Part shown: positions 17,946-25,101 of the stretch, piece after piece
Layout of the letters: each line of letters begins with the position of its first letter
Position numbering within the stretch: the stretch's first letter is position 1
DNA from: Deltaproteobacteria bacterium
GTDB lineage: Bacteria > Desulfobacterota > Desulfomonilia > UBA1062
Direction of reading: 5' to 3'
NCBI GenBank assembly: GCA_018433775.1
Contig: JAHDQN010000067.1
Location: 1 to 39,736, forward strand
Length of the DNA stretch: 39,736 nt
Translations under genes and position numbers: made by a program
The notes under the pieces: model-generated
What the model saw: the letters and a program-made list of their open reading frames with translations, nothing else
Told to the model about the DNA's origin: nothing
The model's database searches: none

Positions 17946-19143
17946 TGTGCCTCCCCCGGACGTATCCCTCGCAGGGCTCTTCCAGAAGCACCCTGACGCG
18001 GTCGTTCACCCGCGCCTTCCCTTCCGCCTCGACCATGAGATAGTTGGACGTGACGCCGCGGAGGGAATTCCTTCCGGCACGGGTGACGAGCAGATCTTCC
18101 TCACTGCCGACCCGGGAGCGGATGAAGGCTTCGCGCTTGCGCCGGGAGAGTTCCCTGAGCAGGGCCACCCGCTCCTTTGCGACGCGGGAGTCCACCGTGG
18201 ACCCCCAGGCGGCGGCCGGGGTGCCTGGTCTGGGCGAGTAGGGAAAGACGTGCAGATAGGAGATATCCGCCTCTTCCAGCAATGCGCGGGTCTGCCCGAA
18301 CTCGTCCTCGCCTTCTCCGGGAAACCCGACCAGGACATCGGTGCCGATGCTGACGCCCGGGTCGAGCGCCTTGATCTTTTCCACCAGAGAGCGGAAATGC
18401 CGGGCATCGTACGGCCTGCCCATCCGGGAGAGTATGGCATCTGAGCCGCTCTGTACCGGGACGTGGAGGTGCCTGCACACCCGCGGTTCTCCCGCGGCCA
18501 GGCGGATGAGCTCGTCGGTGAGGGTCCACGGCTCGATGGAGCTGACGCGCACCGCAGGCATGGGCGTTTCCTTCAGGATCTTTTCCAGCAGCGCGGCCAC
18601 GCCCCCCTCGTAGAGCCCGATATTGATTCCGGAAAGCACGACTTCGCGGAATCCTGCGGCGTACAGCCCGGTGATCTCCCCGATGATTTCCTGCCACGGC
18701 CGGCTCCGGGGAACGCCACGGGCGTGGGGAACGATGCAGTAGGTGCAGAAGTTGCCGCACCCCTGCTGGATGTTCACGAACGCTCGGCTATGGCCGCAGA
18801 AGCCGGTGATGCGGGAGGGCACCTGAATGTTCAGGGCAGGGCCGATGTCCTCGAAGGGGATCACCTCAACGGCGGGCGACAGGGCTCGAAGCGCCTCCCC
18901 GTAGACCTTTGCCTGGCAGCCGGTGGCGACCACGCGCCCGCCCAGGGCTAGGGCCCTGCGCAGAAGGTTCCGGGCCTGGGCGTCGGAGCGGTGGGTCACC
19001 GTGCATGTGTTGACGATGGAGAGCTCCGCCCCGGGACGGCCGAAGGGCTGCTCCCGGTGTCCGTGCGCTGCGAGCGCTTCCCTGAGAAGCTGGCTCTCAT
19101 ACTGGTTTACCTTGCATCCAAGGGTGGTTATGGCGAATATCAT
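17938..19143 (-). CDS. mtaB: tRNA ms2t6A methylthiotransferase MtaB
   Basis: MtaB is a radical SAM enzyme that adds a methylthio group to t6A37 of tRNAs reading ANN codons. The 401-aa product has the N-terminal UPF0004 domain with C10, C47 and C76 (TLGCKVNQYES, NTCTVTHRSDAQAR, ATGCQAK), the SAM cluster C129/C133/C136 in QQGCGNFCTYCIVPHARG, LSGINIGLY, and a C-terminal TRAM-like segment. The LGCKVNQYES form and the short length favour MtaB over MiaB or RimO. I place the start at ATG 19143 because the family begins right there, although no SD is visible. A TTG at 19185 with AAGGGA upstream would add 14 residues. The substrate modification t6A needs the Tsa proteins, and tsaE is present in this window. 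Confidence 0.93.
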   Translation of the reverse strand: MIFAITTLGCKVNQYESQLLREALAAHGHREQPFGRPGAELSIVNTCTVTHRSDAQARNLLRRALALGGRVVATGCQAKVYGEALRALSPAVEVIPFEDIGPALNIQVPSRITGFCGHSRAFVNIQQGCGNFCTYCIVPHARGVPRSRPWQEIIGEITGLYAAGFREVVLSGINIGLYEGGVAALLEKILKETPMPAVRVSSIEPWTLTDELIRLAAGEPRVCRHLHVPVQSGSDAILSRMGRPYDARHFRSLVEKIKALDPGVSIGTDVLVGFPGEGEDEFGQTRALLEEADISYLHVFPYSPRPGTPAAAWGSTVDSRVAKERVALLRELSRRKREAFIRSRVGSEEDLLVTRAGRNSLRGVTSNYLMVEAEGKARVNDRVRVLLEEPCEGYVRGRHIG

Positions 19144-19156
19144 GGCTCGTGAGAAG

Positions 19157-19172
19157 GCATACTCCCGTATGC
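19157..19172 (-). other. Small hairpin with GNRA-type loop upstream of mtaB
   Basis: On the minus strand GCATAC-GGGA-GTATGC forms a perfect 6-bp stem closed by a GGGA (GNRA) tetraloop. It ends 13 nt before the mtaB ATG. If translation starts at the TTG further up, it lies inside the coding region. It may influence which start is used. Confidence 0.35.
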
Positions 19173-19270
19173 TTCCGGGTGTCAATGCGGTAATCCCTTT
19201 GAAGACCCGGCCTGCAAGGGGCTTTCGTCCAAAGCGAAGCAGGATGAAGAGAACAGGTGACGGCCTCTCC

Positions 19271-19837
19271 CTACTCTTTCAGCTTCTCCTTGATTTCTTT
19301 CAGGAAGTCCTCCGAGACCTCCAGGAACCTGACCCCGGTCTCAACATTGCCGGACTCGTCCGCCAGGGACCACATAGCCTTGCCCCGGGCCTGCTTCCCG
19401 CAGATCGAGACCCTGATCTCGCGGTCAACGGAGACCTTCTCTGCGGTCTTGAGCAGGACCCCTTCCTCTGCGACATTGAGCAGGTCCCCCTGCTCCGGTC
19501 CCTCGCCGATATCGTAGACCACCGGGGCGGCCAGCCGGTGGCGGCGGAACCGCAGGTGCTTCTGGTGAGCGTCCTTGTGGCCCATGCTCCTGAGCTGCGA
19601 GTCGAGGTTGTAGACGGCGTTGAAATACCGCACCTTCTGCTCGTGGCGCGCCACCTTGGACAGGTGTTTAAGCAGCTCCTTTCGGGTCCTCTGGAGCGTA
19701 TCGATGAGATGGTTGAAGGCGGCCTCGTACTCCCGGTTGCCCCTGTTGGCCAGATAGCTGTTGATCATGGCGGGCAGCCTCTTCCTGATCTGAATCTCAA
19801 AGTCTTTGAGGACCTTCTGGAACTCTTCCCTGTTCAT
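19271..19837 (-). CDS. PilZ-like domain protein with helical N-terminal domain
   Basis: The 188-aa product has an N-terminal helical region (about 1-95), rich in charged residues, and a C-terminal beta domain resembling PilZ (about 98-188): LRFRRHRLAAPVVYDIGEG, then GDLLNVAEEGVLLKTAEKV and ETGVRFLEVSEDFLKEI. Canonical PilZ domains bind cyclic di-GMP through RxxxR and [DN]-x-S-x-x-G. Here the arginine cluster is not spaced as RxxxR and the second motif is N-V-A-E-E-G, with Ser replaced by Ala. It may therefore bind weakly or not at all. The chosen ATG (19837) has a promoter-like sequence directly upstream. The gene is divergent from glgA and is the first gene of the long minus-strand block. 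Confidence 0.75.
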   Translation of the reverse strand: MNREEFQKVLKDFEIQIRKRLPAMINSYLANRGNREYEAAFNHLIDTLQRTRKELLKHLSKVARHEQKVRYFNAVYNLDSQLRSMGHKDAHQKHLRFRRHRLAAPVVYDIGEGPEQGDLLNVAEEGVLLKTAEKVSVDREIRVSICGKQARGKAMWSLADESGNVETGVRFLEVSEDFLKEIKEKLKE

Positions 19838-19844
19838 GGACCCC

Positions 19845-19873
19845 ACCATAATCAACCGGCTGCGAAAAATCAA
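19845..19873 (-). promoter_or_regulatory. Candidate promoter for the PilZ-like gene
   Basis: On the minus strand TTGATT (19873-19868) and TATGGT (19850-19845) are separated by exactly 17 bp. The -10 hexamer ends 7 nt before the ATG at 19837, so the predicted transcript would begin at or next to the start codon. Confidence 0.4.
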
Positions 19874-19989
19874 ATCAATGTTCTCTTCTCCTCGCCTCCG
19901 GCCTTCCCCTTCCCTTGCCCTTTCCCCCGGGAGGCCGTGCGGCACGAGCCCCTTACCCTTGCAGGGGAATTCTGTTATTACTATACCTC

Positions 19990-21414
19990 ATGAGAGTACT
20001 CTTCTGCTCCTCAGAGGTGGTCCCCTTCGCCAAGACCGGCGGCCTGGCCGACGTGAGCTCCGCGCTGCCCGCCGAGATCAGAAGCCAGGGGGTGCGGTGC
20101 GACGTGGTCATGCCGCTCTACCGGTCCGTCAAGAAATCCGGCATCGCGCTCGAACACGTGGCCGACATCTCGTTCCTCTCGGGCCAGGGCATCTCTCAGG
20201 GGAGGATCTTCTCCCACGGCCCCACATATTTTATCGAAAACGACCTGTACTTCAACCGGGACGGATACTACTCCTACCAGGGCAGGGACTTCCCGGACAA
20301 CCTCGAGCGGTTCGCCTTTTTCTCTCGCGCGTGCGTGGAGCTGGCCACAATCCTCGAAGGCGTGGACCTCATCCACTGCAACGACTGGCAGACCGCGCTC
20401 ATCCCGGCATACCTCCATGCGCTGGGCCTGACGGGCTTCTCCACCTGCTACACGATCCACAACCTCGCCTACCAGGGGGTGTTCGAGTCCGCGCTCTGGC
20501 CCATGCTCTTTCTGCCCTACGAGCTGTTCCACCCGGACATCATGGAGTACTACGGCCACATCAATGTGATGAAGGCCGGCATCATATTCGCCGACATGGT
20601 CACCACCGTGAGCCCCTCCTATGCCGCCGAGATCCAGACGCCCGAGTTCGGCGTGGGCCTCGACGGGCTGCTGCGGGCCGTATCGTTCAAGCTCGCCGGG
20701 ATCGTCAACGGCATCGATATCCGGGTGTGGGACCCGCTCCACGATGAGCATATCGCACAAGCCTTCAGCATCGACGATCTCTCGGGAAAGGCCGTGTGCA
20801 AGCGCGACCTTCAGGAGCGATTCTCCCTGGAGAAGTCATCCGGTCCGCTGCTGGCCCTCATCGGCCGCCTGGTGGATCAGAAAGGCATCGACCTGGTGGT
20901 CTCTGCCATGGACGAGATCGTCTCGCTGGGAGCCCAGGTAGTGGTCCTGGGAACCGGGGACCGCCGTCACGAGCAGGACCTGCTCAGCCTCTCAGCCGGC
21001 CATGCGGGAAGGCTCGGCGTGATCGTGGGGTTCGACGAATCCCTTGCCCATGTCATCGAGGCCGGAGCCGACTTCTTTCTCATGCCCTCCCGGTTCGAGC
21101 CCTGCGGCCTCAACCAGATGATCAGCATGCGCTACGGCACCATTCCCATCGTCACCTGCGTGGGCGGCCTCAGGGATACGGTCACGGCCCTCGGAGAGGG
21201 GGACAACCCCACCGGCGTCAGGGTGAAGAACCCCACCGCCGCGGATCTCCTGGCCGCCGTCCGCCGGGCGTGCGACCTGTACCAGGACCCGAAGGAAAGC
21301 CTCTTCGCAACCCGCGGAAACGCCATGCGAAAAGACGTGAGCTGGCGGCATTCTGCAATACAGTATTACAACCTCTATACCAAAATGATAAATTTTCGAG
21401 AAAGACGGAGATAA
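19990..21414 (+). CDS. glgA: Glycogen synthase (ADP-glucose type, GT5)
   Basis: GlgA transfers glucose from ADP-glucose to alpha-1,4-glucan. The 474-aa product has the GT-B fold: N-terminal VLFCSSEVVPFAKTGGLADVSSALP with the K-x-G-G substrate loop, HCNDWQTALIPAYL, CYTIHNLAYQGVF, VTTVSPSYAAEI, GIVNGID, then a C-terminal nucleotide-sugar domain with GRLVDQKGIDL and SRFEPCGLNQMISMRYG carrying the E-x7-E-like retaining motif. The length is normal for the family. The ATG at 19990 has no recognisable SD; pyrimidine- and AT-rich promoter-like sequence lies directly before it. It stands alone, with no glgB or glgC neighbours, and is followed by dnaA after about 210 bp. It implies storage of glycogen or a related glucan. 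Confidence 0.94.
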   Translation: MRVLFCSSEVVPFAKTGGLADVSSALPAEIRSQGVRCDVVMPLYRSVKKSGIALEHVADISFLSGQGISQGRIFSHGPTYFIENDLYFNRDGYYSYQGRDFPDNLERFAFFSRACVELATILEGVDLIHCNDWQTALIPAYLHALGLTGFSTCYTIHNLAYQGVFESALWPMLFLPYELFHPDIMEYYGHINVMKAGIIFADMVTTVSPSYAAEIQTPEFGVGLDGLLRAVSFKLAGIVNGIDIRVWDPLHDEHIAQAFSIDDLSGKAVCKRDLQERFSLEKSSGPLLALIGRLVDQKGIDLVVSAMDEIVSLGAQVVVLGTGDRRHEQDLLSLSAGHAGRLGVIVGFDESLAHVIEAGADFFLMPSRFEPCGLNQMISMRYGTIPIVTCVGGLRDTVTALGEGDNPTGVRVKNPTAADLLAAVRRACDLYQDPKESLFATRGNAMRKDVSWRHSAIQYYNLYTKMINFRERRR

Positions 21415-21439
21415 TCCGAGTTCCGAGTTTTCTACAAAA

Positions 21440-21448
21440 TGTCGATAA
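21440..21448 (-). promoter_or_regulatory. Near-match DnaA box upstream of dnaA
   Basis: The minus strand reads TTATCGACA, one mismatch from the consensus TTATCCACA, in the 211-bp gap before the dnaA gene. It is a single site with no cluster, so an origin is not supported. Autoregulation is possible but speculative, because this DnaA has an altered contact loop. Confidence 0.25.
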
Positions 21449-21625
21449 TTGCCTCGGATCCAGTGAATATCCCGCCTTCCCCTGAGCCGTCCCGACGCTG
21501 GAGTTACGGGGCTTCCACTCATATCCTTAAGAAAAGACACGTTGTTTCCTCGCCCGCACGAAGTGAACGCAGATGGGAATAACTGCAGAGGTTCGGGTTT
21601 GACGTTTTATAACCGGGAGTCCAAT

Positions 21626-23011
21626 ATGCCCCGCATACGTTCGAATTTTCCATCCACCTGGGAGGTTACAGTGGACCACTTCGATATTATAAAGGAATCT
21701 ATCCTTGCGATGGTTCCAGGGGCATCCGAAAGGGTGCTCATCGAGCAGATGGATATCACCGAAGAGGACGGAACCATTCTGATATCCTGCCCGAACGCGT
21801 TCTCCCAGAAGTATCTGAGCAGGCAGTACAAGGATCACATCGTCCAGTGTGTCCAGGGGACGCTCAATCAGCCGGTCGACGTCCACTTCTGTGTTCGGCA
21901 GAAAGGAAAGGTCAGGCAGGAAAAACCGGTTCCCGAGCCCCCGGTCCAGATGACGCTCCCGTCGCTCTCTACGCCCTCTCCGGCAAGCGGGCTCAACGGG
22001 AACTTCACCTTTGAGGAATTCGTGGTGGGGAGGTGCAACGCCTTTGCCTACGAGGCCGCCATGGCGGTCACGGAAAACGACATAAGCAGGTACAACCCGC
22101 TCTACTTCTATTCTGACGTGGGCCTTGGCAAGAGCCATATCGCCCATGCCATCGGCAACCGGCTGCTCTCGTCGAAATCGGGCGTCTCGGTCAAGTACAC
22201 GACCGCCCGGGACTTTTCCCAGGATTTCGTCCACAGCGTGCGCAACAACTGTCAGCAGAGCTTCAAGAAGACCTACCAGCCCTCGTCCCTGGACATCTTT
22301 TTCATCGACGACGTGCACCTGTTCAAGAACAAGGAGAAGACCCAGATGGAGCTCTGCCACGTGCTGGACGACCTGATCAGCGCGGGCAGGCAGGTGGTCC
22401 TCTCCGGTTTCCGCCCGCCCACCTCCATGTCCCAGATCGACAAGGGGCTCCGCTCCCGGTTCTCGGCCGGGCTCGTCATCGACCTCAAACGGCCCGACAG
22501 GCTCACCAGGGACAAGATCGTCAGGCACAAGGCCCAGAAAAACGGCATCATCCTCCCCGACGAGGTGGTGGAATTCATCAGCGGCAGCGTGCTCACCAGC
22601 ATCAGGGAGCTTGAGAGCGCGGTCATGACCATCACCGCCATGAGCTCGCTCATGAAACGCCGGATCACCCTGGACCTGGCCAAGGAGCTTCTGGAGGGCG
22701 CCCTGGAGAAGCAGCAGCGCATCACCTTGGAATATATCCAGAATTTCGTGGCCAAGAACTTCTGCATGCCCAGGGAAACGATTATCTCCCCCTCCCGGAA
22801 AAAGGAGATCGTCTATCCCCGGCAGGTGGCGATCTTCCTCTGCAGGCGCTACACCCGGGAGTCGCTGCAGAGCATCGGCAATGCGTTCTCCCGGAAGCAC
22901 TCGTCCATCATCCACTCCCTGGAGACCATCGAGACCATGTACAAGCAGAACCTCAAGGTCAAGCGGGAGATCGATTTCCTGATAGAAAAGCTCGAGGCCG
23001 AGACTGCCTAG
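21626..23011 (+). CDS. dnaA: DnaA-family replication initiator (divergent)
   Basis: The 461-aa product has all DnaA domains: an N-terminal domain I (about 10-90), a short linker (about 95-125), an AAA+ ATPase (about 126-335) and a C-terminal DNA-binding domain IV (about 360-455). ATPase motifs are intact: Walker A YSDVGLGKSH (162-171), Walker B IFFIDDVH (224-231), the arginine-finger segment GLRSRFSAGLVIDL and sensor II SIRELESAV. In domain IV, R399 of YPRQVAIFLCRRYT is conserved, but the contact loop reads SRKHSS (422-427) where E. coli has GRDHTT. The start at 21626 is chosen for a GGGAG site seven bases upstream. No dnaN, recF or gyrB lies next to it and no DnaA-box cluster is seen. It could be the main initiator or a paralogue. 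Confidence 0.9.
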   Translation: MPRIRSNFPSTWEVTVDHFDIIKESILAMVPGASERVLIEQMDITEEDGTILISCPNAFSQKYLSRQYKDHIVQCVQGTLNQPVDVHFCVRQKGKVRQEKPVPEPPVQMTLPSLSTPSPASGLNGNFTFEEFVVGRCNAFAYEAAMAVTENDISRYNPLYFYSDVGLGKSHIAHAIGNRLLSSKSGVSVKYTTARDFSQDFVHSVRNNCQQSFKKTYQPSSLDIFFIDDVHLFKNKEKTQMELCHVLDDLISAGRQVVLSGFRPPTSMSQIDKGLRSRFSAGLVIDLKRPDRLTRDKIVRHKAQKNGIILPDEVVEFISGSVLTSIRELESAVMTITAMSSLMKRRITLDLAKELLEGALEKQQRITLEYIQNFVAKNFCMPRETIISPSRKKEIVYPRQVAIFLCRRYTRESLQSIGNAFSRKHSSIIHSLETIETMYKQNLKVKREIDFLIEKLEAETA

Positions 23012-23039
23012 CGCAGCAGCGGCAAGCGGCATTTCAGGT

Positions 23040-23059
23040 CGAAAAAGGCGCCTTTTTCG
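23040..23059. terminator. Palindromic A-tract/T-tract candidate bidirectional terminator
   Basis: A perfect 20-bp palindrome (arms CGAAAAAGGC and GCCTTTTTCG) lies between the convergent dnaA and HemN-like genes, 28 bp after the dnaA stop. As RNA it can fold with a GCGC loop on either strand, with A and U tracts inside the stem, not after it. That makes it an imperfect but plausible shared terminator. Confidence 0.45.
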
Positions 23060-23125
23060 CCCGCGCCCCATGAACGTGACCCCATGACTGTGTATTAAGA
23101 ACCAGGGAAAACCTGGCCAGGGGTT

Positions 23126-24382
23126 CTACCGGGCGGTGATGCCGGCCGCCTCCCTGCTTAAGTCTCTGAAGTTGTCGACGCCGGTGAAGAACTCGCGCAT
23201 CATGACCACCCAGTAGTATCTCCCCCGGGGCGTGAGCCTGATGCGCCCCTGTTCGATGCGTATGCCCCCTGCGAGCAGGAAGAACAGGAGCTCGGGTCCC
23301 AGCAGCCACCACGGGGGTGAGCCGAATCTTTTCCGGAATGACGCGGTGTCCAGTGACAGGCCGAAAAGCCCCATGAGGAGCGCGTACCGGCTCAACTCCC
23401 GGACCGAGAAGAGCCTTCTGGCGGACAGGGGGAACTCCCCCCGGAAGATGCGCTCGCAATAGGCGGGCAGGGAGAAGGTGTTGGCGTAGATACCCCCGCC
23501 CACCAGCCCGAAGGCCCCGCTCCCGGCACCCACGTACTCCTGGCTTACCACCACGTATTCATCGACCATGGCGGTGTCCTTCTTCGAGAAGCACCATGCC
23601 GAGCTCGCCCGGTAGTCTTCGGCCAGGCGCGAGGTGATGAGCGAGTAGAAATGCCTTTCCTTCCGGTAGCTCACCCTGCCCATGAGGTCGGTCATCTTCT
23701 TCCGGGTGGCATCCGAAATCATGAGTGGGTAGAAGGTGATCTGGTCGGGACTCGCCTCCTTGAGCACCTCGAGGTCCTGCTCGAGCATGGTCCGGCTCTG
23801 GGTGGGGAAGTTAAAGATCATGTCGGCATTGAGGGTCTGCACAAAGCCCTTTGCCTTTGCGAGCCGCTCCTTGAGCACACTTGAGCTTCCATACTTGTCG
23901 TAGCGCCCGATGCTCTTGAGCAGGGGGTCGCTGAAGGTCTGTATGCCCACGGACACCCGCTTCACCCCGGCATCGGCTAGGAGCTTGAGCGTCCGGGCGT
24001 CCAGCCGGTCCGGGTTCGTCTCGACCGAGACCTCGGCAGGGGAGAAGTCGTGCTGAATACGCGCGAGCAGGTCCAGAAGCTCTTCGAGGAGGATGGTCGG
24101 GGTCCCTCCCCCCACGTACACCCCGGAAAAGGAGAAGCCCCTGTCCCGGTACATCTCGATCTCGCGCCTGAGCGCACGGAAATACTCCCGGGCCCTCTCC
24201 TCCCGGTAGGGAACCCGGTGGAACGAGCAGTAGGGACAGAGCTCTGCGCAGAACGGGATGTGAATGTACAGGTAGATCGGCTCCGCCGGCGCACAGGGCG
24301 GCTGAGGACGGCCGTCCTCAAAGGCGAAATAGCGTGAAGACGTATTCCTGACCATGCGCGCGATGAAGTTTTCGACAACCAT
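23126..24382 (-). CDS. HemN/HemW-like radical SAM protein
   Basis: The 418-aa product is a radical SAM enzyme of the coproporphyrinogen III oxidase-like family. The 4Fe-4S motif is C45, C49, C52 in YLYIHIPFCAELCPYCSFHR. It is followed by the HemN-type segments VYVGGGTPTIL, VSVETNPDRL and KRVSVGIQTFSDPLLKSIGR, with a C-terminal helical region (about 320-400). True HemN has a further Cys directly after the cluster (CxxxCxxCxC), which here is CxxxCxxCSF, so it is nearer HemW or heme-utilisation (ChuW/HutW-type) relatives than to the bona fide decarboxylase. The ATG at 24382 follows the stop of the small DUF2905 gene by only 4 bp. The precise reaction is unknown. Confidence 0.85.
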   Translation of the reverse strand: MVVENFIARMVRNTSSRYFAFEDGRPQPPCAPAEPIYLYIHIPFCAELCPYCSFHRVPYREERAREYFRALRREIEMYRDRGFSFSGVYVGGGTPTILLEELLDLLARIQHDFSPAEVSVETNPDRLDARTLKLLADAGVKRVSVGIQTFSDPLLKSIGRYDKYGSSSVLKERLAKAKGFVQTLNADMIFNFPTQSRTMLEQDLEVLKEASPDQITFYPLMISDATRKKMTDLMGRVSYRKERHFYSLITSRLAEDYRASSAWCFSKKDTAMVDEYVVVSQEYVGAGSGAFGLVGGGIYANTFSLPAYCERIFRGEFPLSARRLFSVRELSRYALLMGLFGLSLDTASFRKRFGSPPWWLLGPELLFFLLAGGIRIEQGRIRLTPRGRYYWVVMMREFFTGVDNFRDLSREAAGITAR

Positions 24383-24386
24383 GCCC

Positions 24387-24605
24387 CTACCTGAACATCC
24401 TGATGATGAAGATCACGAGGCTCACGACGATGCTGATGAGAATGCCGGTGGTGATGGGAAAATAGAAGCTGAACCCCGGCCTCTCGATCCGGATGTCTCC
24501 CGGAAGCTTTCCCAGCCAGGAGATCCCCCCGCCAAAGTAGAGCAGGGCCCCGATGACCAGGAGAACCGCCCCGAAAAGGATGAGCATTGCCCCCATGTCT
24601 TTCAT
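24387..24605 (-). CDS. DUF2905 small membrane protein
   Basis: The 72-aa product has two hydrophobic helices (about 4-27 and 46-70) separated by the conserved segment WLGKLPGDIRIERPGFSFYFPITT, which is the DUF2905 hallmark. It should sit in the inner membrane; no function is known. No SD precedes the ATG at 24605. Instead a TATATA hexamer ends 7 nt upstream with TTGTGC 17 bp further, so the transcript may be leaderless. It is directly upstream of the HemN-like gene and probably in the same transcript. Confidence 0.85.
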   Translation of the reverse strand: MKDMGAMLILFGAVLLVIGALLYFGGGISWLGKLPGDIRIERPGFSFYFPITTGILISIVVSLVIFIIRMFR

Positions 24606-24612
24606 GAACTGA

Positions 24613-24641
24613 TATATAGAGGAAAAAGCATGAACGCACAA
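24613..24641 (-). promoter_or_regulatory. Candidate promoter for DUF2905-HemN-like operon
   Basis: On the minus strand TTGTGC (24641-24636, a weak -35) and TATATA (24618-24613) are separated by 17 bp. The -10 ends 7 nt before the ATG at 24605. Confidence 0.35.
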
Positions 24642-24697
24642 GAAGGCAGACTGGGAGAAGACCACCCTGCCCCCCTTGACCTTGCACCGGGAAATGC

Positions 24698-24735
24698 ACT
24701 TGTGATACAAGTTTTTTTGATGAACGCGTACGCGT
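24698..24735. promoter_or_regulatory. Two adjacent palindromes upstream of the cupin gene (possible operators)
   Basis: ACTTGT-GAT-ACAAGT (24698-24712) is a perfect 6-bp inverted repeat followed by seven T residues. The palindrome ACGCGTACGCGT lies at 24724-24735, 12 bp before the cupin SD. The first could be a weak intrinsic terminator or an operator; the second looks like a dimeric-repressor site. The region also separates the divergent DUF2905 and cupin genes. Confidence 0.4.
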
Positions 24736-24756
24736 GAACTGTTCCGGGAGGAAACC

Positions 24757-25098
24757 ATGATACGGCATCATTATCTCGACATTCCGAAGGTGACGTCATT
24801 CAAGGGGGCACAAGGGGTCTGCAAGCGGACGCTCATCGGCAAGGAGCAGTCGGCCGGGAACTTTTATCTCCGCCATTTCTCCCTTGAACCGGCCGGCTAC
24901 ACGCCCCGGCATTCTCACCCCTGGGAGCACGAGATCTACGTGCTCTCCGGCACCGGAGCCATCCGGGTGGGCGAGGAGCAGGCGGAGGTCGGCGAGGGTA
25001 TGGCCGTTTTCATCCCGCCACAGGTGGAGCACCAGATCCGTGCGGGCGAGAGCGGGCTTGTCTTTCTCTGCATCATACCGGCAGTCGAGGAAGCATGA
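24757..25098 (+). CDS. Single-domain cupin protein
   Basis: The 113-aa product is a small cupin barrel. Cupin motif 1 is GYTPRHSHPWEHEIYVLSGTG with metal-type ligands in HxHxxxHE, and motif 2 is GMAVFIPPQVEHQIRAG with a second His. Such proteins bind a metal and may be dioxygenases, isomerases or sensors, but this group has no assigned reaction. The ATG has an excellent GGAGG site. It lies 3 bp before the rhomboid gene, so the two are probably cotranscribed. Two palindromes just upstream hint at local regulation. Confidence 0.87.
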   Translation: MIRHHYLDIPKVTSFKGAQGVCKRTLIGKEQSAGNFYLRHFSLEPAGYTPRHSHPWEHEIYVLSGTGAIRVGEEQAEVGEGMAVFIPPQVEHQIRAGESGLVFLCIIPAVEEA

Positions 25099-25101
25099 GA
25101 G

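Noticed and set aside
19881..19930. Pyrimidine-rich tract upstream of glgA as a structural element
   Set aside because: It is interrupted by several purines and has no mirror symmetry, so a triplex-type role is not supported.
21415..21625. Chromosomal origin next to dnaA
   Set aside because: Only one near-match DnaA box, no AT-rich unwinding element, and no dnaN, gyrB or rpmH neighbours.
23102..23116. CCAGG-GAAAA-CCTGG hairpin near the end of the HemN-like gene
   Set aside because: A five-base stem without a U-tract is too weak to call a terminator next to the better palindrome at 23040-23059.
24681..24698. Sigma54-type promoter ahead of the cupin gene (TTGCAC ... TGCA)
   Set aside because: The -24 GG is TG and the spacing to the -12 GC is one base too long, which sigma54 promoters do not tolerate.
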